Source: Umbribacter vaginalis
GTDB lineage: Bacteria > Actinomycetota > Coriobacteriia > Coriobacteriales > Eggerthellaceae
DNA: 64,000 bases
Reading direction: 5' to 3'
Assembly (NCBI GenBank): GCA_001552935.1
Contig: KQ959676.1
Span: 113,948 to 177,947 of the forward strand
Below are positions 9,005 to 17,473 of this stretch, piece by piece (position 1 is the first letter of the stretch; each line of letters begins with the position of its first letter). The position numbers were made by a program, and so were the translations under genes. The notes under the pieces are model-generated. The model was not told the origin of the DNA. It saw nothing but the letters and a program-made list of their open reading frames with translations, and did no database searches.

Positions 9005-9601
9005 TTAGCCCAGGCTTCCTGCGTTAGAAAAAACGCCATCGTCGGTGTAAATGTATAGGTTTTTGCCGTGTGCGTCAGGTGAGCACGTAAGCTCGATTGC
9101 GATTGTCGCGGCGTCGGATGACGAAAACGTAATGTCGTCAGAGATTGTGGCTTGCCCATTCGGCACAACAAGCAATACACGCTTTTTGCCATCTTTGATT
9201 TTGAACACCCAGCTGCGCGCGTCAGGCAACGATGCACCAATCGCAACGCTTGTTTGTGCGCCGTGATCCTTCGTCGCGGGCGTTGACGTGATGTTTTCTT
9301 TGCCGAACGCACGCTCAAGTGACTTCTTGCTGACTTCGAGCTCCGTCCACTTAACGGTACCGCTGAACTCGCTTAAGATTTTGCGGATAGCGCTTGCCGA
9401 CCAATCTTTGATAGTGTCGGTGGACTGGTCGACGGTAAGCGAGATACCGTCCTCGGAGATGTAGCCGCTATCCTCAAAGGTAGTGCTGATTGTATCAAGC
9501 GCATGCGTTGGTAACGGCGTACCAAGCGGTGCGTCAAGAACAGCCCCGGTTGTCTTTTGTTCTGGTGCTCCGACGAGCACATTATTAGCATTTACTGCCA
9601 T
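9005..9601 (-). CDS. Major tail tube protein
   Basis: The 198-aa protein has the composition and position of a siphophage tail tube subunit: beta-rich, Thr/Ser-rich, N-terminal 'NANNVLVGAPEQKTTGAVLDAPLGTPLP' style lead, and placed between the tail terminator-like gene and the tail chaperones. AAAGGAG stands 5 bp before the ATG. It would polymerise into the tube around the tape measure. Confidence 0.87.
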   Translation of the reverse strand: MAVNANNVLVGAPEQKTTGAVLDAPLGTPLPTHALDTISTTFEDSGYISEDGISLTVDQSTDTIKDWSASAIRKILSEFSGTVKWTELEVSKKSLERAFGKENITSTPATKDHGAQTSVAIGASLPDARSWVFKIKDGKKRVLLVVPNGQATISDDITFSSSDAATIAIELTCSPDAHGKNLYIYTDDGVFSNAGSLG

Positions 9602-9603
9602 AA

Positions 9604-9969
9604 TTACTCCTTTTCATCTTGAATGTTTACGGCAAGCGTAACGGTCACTTGCCATATGTAATAGCCGCTTTCGTCGCGACCATACGAGAACACCGTCGGT
9701 ACGCCAACGGCGTTTATGTGGTAATCGTCAGGCGGCACTGTTTTAAGTCCTATTGCGAGCTGATAAGCGTAATCCTCGCATTTCGCTTCAGACTTAGCCC
9801 AAATTGATACGCTGTATTCAGGGTTGTCATGCGGATAGTCAACTTCGCCGCCTGTCCTATCAACAAGCGCAAAGGCTGGCGGCATCTTCTCTTGCACGTG
9901 CGTTGACGTGGGGATATTCAGAACCTTATGCACGTACTTAATGACGTATTCCATGCTCGAAAATATCAT
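9604..9969 (-). CDS. Tail terminator-like / minor tail protein
   Basis: The 121-aa protein lies just before the tail tube gene, where siphophages keep the tail terminator (lambda gpU type). The sequence gives an alpha/beta protein with 'EYSVSIWAKSEAKCEDYAYQLAIGLKTV' in the middle, compatible with that fold, but no catalytic motif exists to prove it. It overlaps the preceding gene by 4 bp and has GGGAG ahead of its ATG. Confidence 0.7.
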   Translation of the reverse strand: MIFSSMEYVIKYVHKVLNIPTSTHVQEKMPPAFALVDRTGGEVDYPHDNPEYSVSIWAKSEAKCEDYAYQLAIGLKTVPPDDYHINAVGVPTVFSYGRDESGYYIWQVTVTLAVNIQDEKE

Positions 9970-10259
9970 TTTTTGCTGCTCCCTACTGCTTTTTTGAGCG
10001 TGTCATGCGCAATGTTTGATCTAATAGCGTGTATTGAGCTTGTGTAAACGTAAGCACGCAAGCGCTCGCGCCCCATTTTTAGGCGCGTATTGTATCCTTT
10101 GGCGTTATACATGCCGTTTGCTCGTGCAGCAATAATCTTTGCGCGTGCAAGCAATAGCGCGCCCATCGCAGGATTTTTGAGCAAGGCTCTAGCCTTTGAG
10201 CTGGGCTTATAGCTTATCTTTGTTTTCGCAGCAGGCGTGTTAATTACGATATCAGCCAT
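9966..10259 (-). CDS. HK97 gp10-like neck protein (tentative)
   Basis: The start at 10259 is chosen because AAGGAG precedes it and it overlaps the upstream stop by 8 bp; a longer frame from 10328 has no such site. The 97-aa product is strongly basic (many Lys/Arg, 'RLKMGRERLRAYVYTSSIHAIRSNI'). This fits small head-tail joining proteins at this position, but family identity is by order rather than motif. Confidence 0.7.
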   Translation of the reverse strand: MADIVINTPAAKTKISYKPSSKARALLKNPAMGALLLARAKIIAARANGMYNAKGYNTRLKMGRERLRAYVYTSSIHAIRSNIAHDTLKKAVGSSKK

Positions 10260-10593
10260 CTTGCTCCTTAAGCGGTACGACGCAATCAAAGGGGAAAAGA
10301 GGCGGCAGCATATCGCGTGGATACGCATACGGCTCGCCTACAACATCAAGCCATAGCTTGCCATCAGCACTTACCTGCCCTCGCTTGAGCTTTTCAGCCC
10401 ATCCGCGTGGCAAATACGCCGTTGCCTTAATCTTCACGCCCTCGGGGCGCTCAATCGGCAAGTCTTGTGGCGCACCTGGCGCAAACATGCAGCCGCGAAC
10501 AGCGATAGGCTCGCTTAGCTCGTGCGTTTCATTGCCGAAGCGGTCGACGCCAGCGCTGCTGCACGTCTTAACAAACAGCGTCATCTTATACAT
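10252..10593 (-). CDS. Head closure / minor capsid protein (tentative)
   Basis: Start 10593 overlaps the upstream stop by 8 bp and has a GAGGG ribosome site; a longer frame from 10641 lacks one. The 113-aa protein is beta-rich ('GKLWLDVVGEPYAYPRDMLPP') and stands between the head-tail connector and the neck protein, the usual place of a head-closure or minor capsid protein. Confidence 0.7.
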   Translation of the reverse strand: MYKMTLFVKTCSSAGVDRFGNETHELSEPIAVRGCMFAPGAPQDLPIERPEGVKIKATAYLPRGWAEKLKRGQVSADGKLWLDVVGEPYAYPRDMLPPLFPFDCVVPLKEQDG

Positions 10594-10975
10594 GGTTGCC
10601 GCCCTCGATTGATTGATTGACGACGTAAACGCGCGCTCCACCTATTCCGAGCAGGCTTTTTTCAAATTTCGTAAAGTATATGTCGCCAGTAGGATTTGCA
10701 TAGCTAATTGAGCCCGCAAACGGTGCCGCTTGCCAGTACTCCGTTTTAGCGCCTATTGGCGTTTGCGCTCCTACTTGCATAACTCGTGAAGCTACCTGGC
10801 AGCATACAAGCTTGAGCGCGTCAGGCTCGACGTGCTGCCAATCGCACTGCTGGCGGATTGTCGATGATATGAGCGCAAGCAGCTTATCTGCCCGCTCGCG
10901 CTCCTCATCGGTGATAGATGGATACAACGCCTTCAGATCGTCAATGCTCGCAAAGCTACGATCTGCGCCATCCAT
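10586..10975 (-). CDS. Head-tail connector (Gp15/Gp19-like)
   Basis: The 129-aa protein begins 'SFASIDDLKALYPSITDEERERADKLLALIS', the helical start typical of the phage head-tail adaptor family (Gp19/Gp15/Gp42, HK97 gp6-like). It continues with the family's 'VCCQVASRVMQ' helix and C-terminal beta hairpin. It would form the ring below the portal. It abuts the capsid gene, sharing one base. Confidence 0.8.
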   Translation of the reverse strand: MDGADRSFASIDDLKALYPSITDEERERADKLLALISSTIRQQCDWQHVEPDALKLVCCQVASRVMQVGAQTPIGAKTEYWQAAPFAGSISYANPTGDIYFTKFEKSLLGIGGARVYVVNQSIEGGNHV

Positions 10976-11952
10976 TATTTCGCCTTCAACACTGCAAAGC
11001 CTTTAGGATCAATGCATGCAAACGAATACACAACACCAACGCGATATGCGATTTCATCCTTATATGCAAGGTCATAGCCGCGATTGTCAGGGTCACCAGC
11101 GGTAATAACATCCATGTAAATATCGCGAACCATGCCCCAGCGGATCAAATTGAAGTCGCCAAGGATTGCAAGCACGTCGGTAGGCGTGGTGCACTTAGCG
11201 CCGTTTACTGTGCTTGACGTCGCAGCAGCGATGCCGTCAAGCTGTCCTGCGCGTAAATTCAACGGGATTTCAGGGAACAGGCGCGCGCCAGTACCCTTAG
11301 CACGCACTGCACGAAGCGAACCAGCGTATGCTTTAGACAGCGCAATGCCCGATACGTCATAATCAGGCACAGCGGCTACAAGCGCATCAAGGTCAGCTGT
11401 AGCGTCGCCCGAAGTCTTAACGCTGTTCGCGCCTGCAGTAAGTGCTGTTACGCCCGTGAGTGCAGTGCCTGCTGCGGGATTTACAGCGTGAAACACGGCG
11501 TAATCAAGTGCGCGACCAAGTGCCGCAGCTGCCGAGTCTGTAATCGTGTCGAGGATTTTCAGCTTGTTATCCTCATCAGCCCATTTAACCTCTTTATTGA
11601 GGCGCACAGTTACGTGAGCTTTCTTTACGATGCCTTGAACAGGCTTGAAGTCAACGCCCATGCTTGTGTGCGCTTGTCCTTCATCGACGAACTCCGCCTC
11701 AGGCTCTTTCGCAAAGAGTACGTTGGTTGCGTCTTGGAAAATAACGGGTTTAGCAGAGGAAAGCATTTGAATAACGCTTGCCTCGCGCGTCTTTGTCACG
11801 ATGTCGTCCGCAATGCTGCGAGGAAGTTGGATGTGTTTTGTATCGAGTGTATCTGCCATTATTTGCTCCTTTTCGTTGTTAGTGGTTTCTGAAGTGCCAG
11901 CACCGCCATTTGGCGGATGCGCTGGCGGTTGAATGATTGGTGGTCTTGGCAT
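10975..11952 (-). CDS. Major capsid protein (HK97 fold), two possible starts
   Basis: The protein (325 aa from 11952; 294 aa from 11859) has HK97-type features: 'SIADDIVTKTREASVIQMLSSAKPV', an E-loop-like 'EAEFVDEGQAHTSMGVDFKPV', and 'HVTVRLNKEVKWADED'. Both starts have strong ribosome sites: AGGAG six bases before the ATG at 11952 and AAAAGGAG before the ATG at 11859. The extra 31 residues are Pro/Gly-rich (PRPPIIQPPAHPPNGG), unlike a capsid core, so the phage may make a main and an extended form, or only one start may be used. It follows the scaffold gene by 8 bp. Confidence 0.9.
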   Translation of the reverse strand: MPRPPIIQPPAHPPNGGAGTSETTNNEKEQIMADTLDTKHIQLPRSIADDIVTKTREASVIQMLSSAKPVIFQDATNVLFAKEPEAEFVDEGQAHTSMGVDFKPVQGIVKKAHVTVRLNKEVKWADEDNKLKILDTITDSAAAALGRALDYAVFHAVNPAAGTALTGVTALTAGANSVKTSGDATADLDALVAAVPDYDVSGIALSKAYAGSLRAVRAKGTGARLFPEIPLNLRAGQLDGIAAATSSTVNGAKCTTPTDVLAILGDFNLIRWGMVRDIYMDVITAGDPDNRGYDLAYKDEIAYRVGVVYSFACIDPKGFAVLKAK

Positions 11953-11960
11953 ATCAGCTC

Positions 11961-12413
11961 CTACTTGAATACCTGCCGAGCAAGCTTGAGCTTGTCGTCG
12001 TCCTTGCCGTCTGCGCTTGCAAACGTCGAGTTTTTCGGCACGCTCGCACCAACTTGCGGCTTCGCATATTCAGCGAGGCTCTTTGCCCATTCGCGCATAC
12101 TTGCCTCATCACTGCCAGCGATTAGGCTTGCTGGCACATTGAGCTCGCTTGCAATGCTTGCTTTGAGCGCATCGTGCTCAGCTTTAGCCTTCATCGCCTT
12201 AAGCTCTTCTTCAGCTTTGCTTGCACGGGATTGTGCACGCTCTAGCTCGCTCATCTGCGCTTCTTTGAGCTTTTGCAGCTCGTCAGCAGCGCATGCGTTC
12301 TCTTTGGCGCGTTTTTCCCATTTTCGCGCCTGTGCTTTCCAGTCGGTCTCTGCAGCTTCTGTTTGCGCGTCAGCTGCTTGCTTGTCTTGCTCGTTTGTTG
12401 CATCATTTGCCAT
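11961..12413 (-). CDS. Capsid scaffolding protein
   Basis: The 150-aa protein is highly charged and almost wholly helical, with a coiled coil at about residues 25-90 ('ARKWEKRAKENACAADELQKL', 'ERAQSRASKAEEELKAM'). It sits immediately before the major capsid gene, as scaffolding proteins (DUF4355-like) do. It would guide procapsid assembly and leave or be degraded. AAAGGA precedes the ATG. Confidence 0.85.
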   Translation of the reverse strand: MANDATNEQDKQAADAQTEAAETDWKAQARKWEKRAKENACAADELQKLKEAQMSELERAQSRASKAEEELKAMKAKAEHDALKASIASELNVPASLIAGSDEASMREWAKSLAEYAKPQVGASVPKNSTFASADGKDDDKLKLARQVFK

Positions 12414-12498
12414 GATGTGTCCTTTCGTCCGTGCGGATGTATAAAAAAAGAAGCTATGCAGCTCCTTTAATTACCAATTTTATGCAGTTTATCTGCGG

Positions 12499-13311
12499 TT
12501 ATAGGTTGTCTACGATTGCTTGCTCGCGCTCTGATAGCGCGAAGGTGTACACCCCATCTTGTAGCTGCACTCCTTGCGCGCGAATGTCTGCTGCGTCTTG
12601 CAGCTGTGCCTCTTGCGCGCGAATGTCTGCTGCGTCTTTTCGTGAGATTAAAAGCCCGCCGCCGAATATTGCCTTCTTGAGCGGCTTTTGCGCGGCGAGG
12701 CTACGCACAAAATGAGCGCGTTTAATCTTGAATTGAACGCCTTTAGCTGCTAAATTTCCCAAGCGTGCCGATGTCATAAGCTCGCTCGGATAGTTGTATT
12801 TCACAACTTTATTCGCTCGGTTCTGCGTCCTGCCGTACGTCTTTTCTTCTTTAACTTGTTTGTTTACCTTGTCAAGCTCGCGTGATAGGTCGCATGCTGA
12901 TCGCGTAATGCAGTCGTCCATATTTGTCAAAAACGCTGTTCGCACTTGCGCGCCATTCTCATACGTTATTCGCGCATCTACGAACACGAAGCACATGCCC
13001 TTACGTTGCGCATAATTGAGTGCCGTCAAGCTCGGTGCAAACAGAAAGTACTTAATGCCGCGCTCGTTGTACCAATCGACAATTTGCGCAAGGATTGAAA
13101 AAGGCGGGTTGTCAACAACAACTCGCCCTGTGTAATCTTCTCGCTGATAACCCCCCCCCGGCTTAAATGGTCGGATGACGCTTGCGCGATCTATGCCGTA
13201 TTCTTTTTCACACCACGTAAGCACAGCTTCATATATTGCTGGAGGTGTATAGCAATCATCGGTTGTCTTCTTGTGCTTGAATTTATCGACAAACTCATCG
13301 TAATCTTGCAT
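12499..13311 (-). CDS. N6-adenine methyltransferase-like phage protein with G9 tract
   Basis: The start at 13311 is taken because AAAGGAG stands five bases before it. The 270-aa protein has the DNPPFS motif (adenine-specific methyltransferase motif IV, from about residue 67) and an upstream 'IRPFKPGGGYQ' in place of a glycine motif. Other AdoMet-binding motifs are weak, so activity is uncertain. The PGGG codons form a run of nine G (13159-13151) in which slippage would shift the frame. Near the C-terminus a 13-residue unit (AADIRAQEAQLQD) occurs twice, encoded by a 39-bp DNA duplication. The gene lies between MuF-toxin and scaffold, where an immunity gene might be expected. Confidence 0.75.
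   Translation of the reverse strand: MQDYDEFVDKFKHKKTTDDCYTPPAIYEAVLTWCEKEYGIDRASVIRPFKPGGGYQREDYTGRVVVDNPPFSILAQIVDWYNERGIKYFLFAPSLTALNYAQRKGMCFVFVDARITYENGAQVRTAFLTNMDDCITRSACDLSRELDKVNKQVKEEKTYGRTQNRANKVVKYNYPSELMTSARLGNLAAKGVQFKIKRAHFVRSLAAQKPLKKAIFGGGLLISRKDAADIRAQEAQLQDAADIRAQGVQLQDGVYTFALSEREQAIVDNL
12558..12635 (-). repeat. 39-bp tandem duplication in the methyltransferase-like gene
   Basis: Units 12558-12596 and 12597-12635 are tandem copies with a few differences near the start of each unit, and the last 20 bases are identical. The repeat is in frame and adds 13 residues per copy, so copy-number change would not destroy the gene. Confidence 0.85.
13151..13159. repeat. Homopolymer C9/G9 inside a coding region
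   Basis: Nine consecutive C on the plus strand read as G9 in the methyltransferase-like gene. It is one of only two such long G/C runs seen in the window. Runs of this length are typical slippage sites. Confidence 0.9.
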
Positions 13312-13377
13312 GAATACTCCTTTGTGATATAATGAAAGTAACAAGCGTAGCTATTTCGGGGTTCAGCCCTGTCGTAG

Positions 13378-14556
13378 TTACGCTTCGTTGTTTATTACAT
13401 GGTATTTTCCATCTCTCCCGATAAAAGACGCCCGATTCACATGTCGAGCCTTTAGCTGCTTTCTCAACGCTTCGGAGATCTCCTCATCAGTGAACAAAGA
13501 GTCAGTGGCATCAAAATTGCACGACTTAAAGCCAATTTTTCTTTTAGAATTGTGCAGTTCTTTTTTGATTCTTTTCTCCAAATTGGAGGTGCCGCTTAGG
13601 CTCTTAAGCTCAATACCATTAACGAGGTCTGTTTTTCCAATAATCTTTTGCCTTGCTGTGCCCTTAGTTTTCTCATCAACCTCATAATCAACTTGAAACA
13701 CACACTTAATGCCATGCTTCGACAAACGCTTTGCTTGTTCAATTTCATGCGGACGTGCATTCTTCTCAGCAAGTTCATTTTCATAACCTACCTCAGGCGG
13801 TATGCCTGTAAGCAGCCAGTTTGTGTCACGAAACTGTAGCTCTTTTTGCAACGCATATCGCATAGAGCCGTCGCGCATACAATCTTTCCAGTTAAAATTC
13901 TGAATACCAAGGCTATCTGCAACTTGTTTGATGCGCTTGTTTAAGCCGTTAGGTTTATACCCTGTAACAGTAGTACCATTTTTGCCTGGAACAATCTTGC
14001 AATGGCAATGTACATGGTAGTGCCCTTTGTCCTCGCCTGCGCTTGTTTGCGTGTAGTAGACAAAGCCGCGCGTCGCAAGCATTAAGCAAAAAGCGCAAGC
14101 ATTGCCCATCGGCACACGTGCGTAACGCAGCTTATTCTTGATCGCGTTATGTATCATCGTGCGGTTGGCGTGATGATACACTTCGGTGTACACATCTTGC
14201 GACATGCGTTGCAAAAACTCATCGTCGCCTAGCTCGTGCGTTTGCTCGTGTTCCTCAATGCGCTCGTATAGTCGCTGCTTAATGTATTTCGGCTGCGGCG
14301 GTATCTCACTAGGCGTTGCGCCCTCGACGTGCGCATCGAAAAAGTCACAAGCAATTTTGCCTGTGGCATCGGAAAATGTACTCACGGTATCATTCGCCGC
14401 GTGATAAATTGCGCTCTTTCGTGCGTCGTGTTCAAGCGTAGGCAAGTTTTGCGCGCGTGCAAGCTTCTCGAACGCGTCAGCGCTTGCTGTGCTTGCGGCG
14501 TGTAGCTTCTCCTCGTAATCTTGCAGCTCATCAGCTGTTACATCGAACACTTTCAC
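13378..14556 (-). CDS. MuF-like minor head protein fused to a C-terminal toxin domain
   Basis: The gene lies directly behind the portal gene (GTGA overlap), the usual place of MuF/gp7 minor head proteins. Residues 1-245 form the head protein, with a Cys/His cluster, CAFC (154-157) and HVHCHC (181-186), typical of actinobacterial and Firmicutes versions and probably metal-binding. Residues about 265-392 form a separate domain ('EIEQAKRLSKHGIKCVFQVDY', then GKTD..NGIELKS with Asp310, Glu316, Lys318). Its D-x(n)-ExK layout resembles CdiA-CT/PD-(D/E)xK nuclease toxins. MuF-toxin fusions are known in Firmicutes prophages. No immunity gene is recognised. Translation starts at GTG with AGGA upstream. 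Confidence 0.82.
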   Translation of the reverse strand: MKVFDVTADELQDYEEKLHAASTASADAFEKLARAQNLPTLEHDARKSAIYHAANDTVSTFSDATGKIACDFFDAHVEGATPSEIPPQPKYIKQRLYERIEEHEQTHELGDDEFLQRMSQDVYTEVYHHANRTMIHNAIKNKLRYARVPMGNACAFCLMLATRGFVYYTQTSAGEDKGHYHVHCHCKIVPGKNGTTVTGYKPNGLNKRIKQVADSLGIQNFNWKDCMRDGSMRYALQKELQFRDTNWLLTGIPPEVGYENELAEKNARPHEIEQAKRLSKHGIKCVFQVDYEVDEKTKGTARQKIIGKTDLVNGIELKSLSGTSNLEKRIKKELHNSKRKIGFKSCNFDATDSLFTDEEISEALRKQLKARHVNRASFIGRDGKYHVINNEA

Positions 14557-15965
14557 CGCGCTGTCCTATCTTGCATAGATTGCAAGCTTGCTTGTACAAG
14601 CTGCGCGCCTTTAGCCTTCTTTCTGTCTTGCTTTAGCTGCTCAAGCTCATCATCTTTATAGCCCAAGTCACGCAGCGGAATATCACTATCAGCCATCCAC
14701 GGAAACGCCGCTATACGCTTCTGAACTGCATCGCTCATCGATACGGGCGATGGCGTAGATGGATTGGCAAAGAGTGCAGCAATAGCACTATCACGCACAA
14801 CATCAGCATACGGCTTGCCCTCGCGCGTTGCCATGATAAGCGCGCCAACGTTGGAGAGTGCGCGTTTGCATGCGCTGATATAGTTGCTTATATCAATGAT
14901 TGCATCTTCCTGCGAAGCCAAGATTGCATCTGCGCTCGTTGGGTTGGTCGACGAAAAGCCAAGAGATGAAAGCGGGACATTAGTTGCGTCGGAAAAAAGG
15001 CTTGCTAGCATACGCATGTAGTCGGTATGCGGCTGCATTTGTAGCTGCGGCAGTTGTCCGTATTGAGGCGTTGACCCTTCCTCGTTGGTTGTCGCAATAA
15101 GCAGCGAACCGATATACGAGCCATACGGCGTTTTTGCGAGCGCGCGTGCCGTGTCATCATTTGCACCAGCGAGATATTTCTGCGGTGCAGCAGCGAAGCT
15201 CGCGCATGCAGCCATGTTCATAAGCTCGCGCTGTGCATCGTCAACTAGGCTCATCACGGTATGCGATATGCGCGACGAGCCAAACGGGCGCTCAAGCGTT
15301 GAATGATATGCGATGTGCTCCATCGGTACGCGCCCAAGCCCATGCTCGGATATATCAGCGAACCACTTGCCCTGTATGCGTGTAAGCACGATGACGCGCG
15401 TATCGTCGAACACGTATATCAGCGTCGGCTCTTGCTTGCGCGTTGACTTGTTGAGCGCACTATCGACAACCACAAGCCCTGCTCTGATACGCTTTAGAGC
15501 TTGCGAGTAGAGTGCCGCAGCACTTGTCGCGGGATAGCCTGATATGATAACGCTGTTCTCACCTACGCTTATATTGCCTTTGGTTACTGTGATAAACGCC
15601 ACTGAATGCCTCAGCGATGACTGCACGACCTTGCGCATCAAGTTATCAATGTCGTTAAGGCGCCCGATTGCATTGAGTGATCCCTCAATCCCTTTGTCTG
15701 TGCATGAAAAGCCCTCGAACTGCACATGGTCAGCCCACCAATTTACGCATTTAGCAGCCCAATCGATACGCGGGTTTAGCTTCTTTCTAAACTCGGGGGA
15801 TACGCTCACGCCTAAGTCTTTCACGCCCATATCGCCATTGTAGTAGCTATCGCGCAGCACGTTTGTCGGCAAATGACGAGCCCACGTATCGACAAGCTGC
15901 GCAACCATCGCGATATCGTCGCTGCTCAAGCCGTCAGCACTTGCGATTTCTTTCGTTATCTGCAT
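14553..15965 (-). CDS. Portal protein (SPP1 gp6-like)
   Basis: The 470-aa protein fits the SPP1-type portal family in length and in the segments 'LRDSYYNGDMGVKDLGVSVSP' near the start, 'KCVNWWADHVQFEGFSC', and 'GRVPMEHIAYHSTLERPFGSSRISHTVMSLVDDAQRELM' in the centre. It forms the dodecameric DNA channel at one capsid vertex. The ATG at 15965 overlaps the terminase stop (TGATG), with GGAGG ten bases upstream; a longer frame from 16016 is less likely. Confidence 0.92.
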   Translation of the reverse strand: MQITKEIASADGLSSDDIAMVAQLVDTWARHLPTNVLRDSYYNGDMGVKDLGVSVSPEFRKKLNPRIDWAAKCVNWWADHVQFEGFSCTDKGIEGSLNAIGRLNDIDNLMRKVVQSSLRHSVAFITVTKGNISVGENSVIISGYPATSAAALYSQALKRIRAGLVVVDSALNKSTRKQEPTLIYVFDDTRVIVLTRIQGKWFADISEHGLGRVPMEHIAYHSTLERPFGSSRISHTVMSLVDDAQRELMNMAACASFAAAPQKYLAGANDDTARALAKTPYGSYIGSLLIATTNEEGSTPQYGQLPQLQMQPHTDYMRMLASLFSDATNVPLSSLGFSSTNPTSADAILASQEDAIIDISNYISACKRALSNVGALIMATREGKPYADVVRDSAIAALFANPSTPSPVSMSDAVQKRIAAFPWMADSDIPLRDLGYKDDELEQLKQDRKKAKGAQLVQASLQSMQDRTAR

Positions 15966-17473
15966 CAAAAGAATACCTCCATCGATTTTCTCTTTGAACG
16001 CTGCTTTGCTTTCCAAACAGCTAGCGCAGCCGCTTCAACGATATATGCGTTTTCACCGTCAAAGCCCCAACCGCCACTCTTGCCGATTGCACGCTTGTAG
16101 CTCTGCATTGCGGCTGTTGTGAGCATATCTTCCTCATCGACGTCATCAGGCGCGTACCACTCGAGCTCTTTTTCCTGAATAGCGTCAAGAAAGCACACAT
16201 TAGCTGCGATAACATCACCCGTGGACGGCTGCGAGATGTTGCGCTTCGGAATATCAGCTTTAACGCGATCAATAAAAGCAGCACTGCCGCTCTTGCCGTC
16301 AACAACAACGGGAACAGTTTGCGCGCGTGCCTTGACGAACTCCGCAAGCGCGATTTTCGCGCCCGTAGAAGCGCGATTGTCGACAAGCTCAACGTGCGTT
16401 TTATCGCCATCAACAAGCGCAACGCATACAGCGAACATTGAGCCGTCAACGTTGAACTTGATTGCGTACGCTCCTGCCTTGCCATTCGGCGTGCGCGAGC
16501 TCTTGCAAGCAAGCCATTCTTCTTGCGCGATGACTGGCGTGCCAATGCCTCCGAGCACATCTTGCGGCGCAAGCCATACGCCTAAGCAGTCTTGCGCAAA
16601 CGCCAAGCGCCCAAGCTGTGGCAATAGTTCGCGGATAGCTTCGATGTTCGCAACACCCTCAACAAGTGACGGGTTCGCCTTGTACCAGCGCTTTTCATCG
16701 CCAACATCGCCAATCTCATCTAAGCCGTATTCGATGTAGCAAAACTTCTTGTCGGTGTTGCCAGCTTCGATAGCTTCGAGCGCTTCGTTGCGCATTGCTT
16801 CGAAACGGTCAGCGGTTGAGCCCGCGCGACGCGGCGTGCCCATGTATATGAATTGCGGGTTATGCATCGCGCCTGATGATGTTGTCGGAAGTATCGATTG
16901 CAAGTGCTCTGTTGTAACCTCTTGCGCTTCGTCCAGGATAACGATGTCGAATGTATTACCCATGCTTGCTTTTTTCGTGCGTGTCGCAAAGCATATGCAG
17001 CCCTCGAGCTTATTTTTGCCAAACGGACGAAACCAAAAGCCCTCTTGCGCCGTCTTTGATGATGTGCGAAAAAGCCTATTATTAAAGTACGGTATGCCGC
17101 GGCGATCATCGTGAACCTTCGTGCCTAAAATGCTGCGGAAGTCTTCAAGCGTTTTCACGATGATTTGATAGCTATGCACCGTCCACAGTATCTTTGCGCC
17201 AAGAAACGCCGCCAGCACAAGCGCATACCATTCAATGATGGTAGTTTTTCCAGCTTGACGAGGGATTGATAAGCACACACGACGATGAACAAATTGCCCT
17301 TTGCTATCAATCGCGCTTATGTGCGTTAAATCGCGTTTTTGCCATTCAAGAAGCGTTTTACCTGCTTTTGCTGCGACAATCTCAACGAGCGGCTCAAGCG
17401 ACGTGTGCGACGGCTGATATAAGCTATACCGAGGCTTGAGCGGTAATCTTGGCAATTGCTGCTCCAATCTCAT
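15965..17473 (-). CDS. Terminase large subunit
   Basis: The protein (502 aa from the ATG at 17473; 509 from a GTG at 17494) is the packaging motor and nuclease. The Walker A motif is RQAGKTT (about 72-78) and Walker B VILDEAQ (about 178-184). The C-terminal nuclease domain carries acidic residues in 'FNVDGSMFAVCVALVDG' and 'VVDGKSGSAAFIDRV'. ATG is preferred because GAAGAAG lies upstream; the GTG has no site. It overlaps the small subunit gene by about 50 bp. Confidence 0.93.
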   Translation of the reverse strand: MRLEQQLPRLPLKPRYSLYQPSHTSLEPLVEIVAAKAGKTLLEWQKRDLTHISAIDSKGQFVHRRVCLSIPRQAGKTTIIEWYALVLAAFLGAKILWTVHSYQIIVKTLEDFRSILGTKVHDDRRGIPYFNNRLFRTSSKTAQEGFWFRPFGKNKLEGCICFATRTKKASMGNTFDIVILDEAQEVTTEHLQSILPTTSSGAMHNPQFIYMGTPRRAGSTADRFEAMRNEALEAIEAGNTDKKFCYIEYGLDEIGDVGDEKRWYKANPSLVEGVANIEAIRELLPQLGRLAFAQDCLGVWLAPQDVLGGIGTPVIAQEEWLACKSSRTPNGKAGAYAIKFNVDGSMFAVCVALVDGDKTHVELVDNRASTGAKIALAEFVKARAQTVPVVVDGKSGSAAFIDRVKADIPKRNISQPSTGDVIAANVCFLDAIQEKELEWYAPDDVDEEDMLTTAAMQSYKRAIGKSGGWGFDGENAYIVEAAALAVWKAKQRSKRKSMEVFF

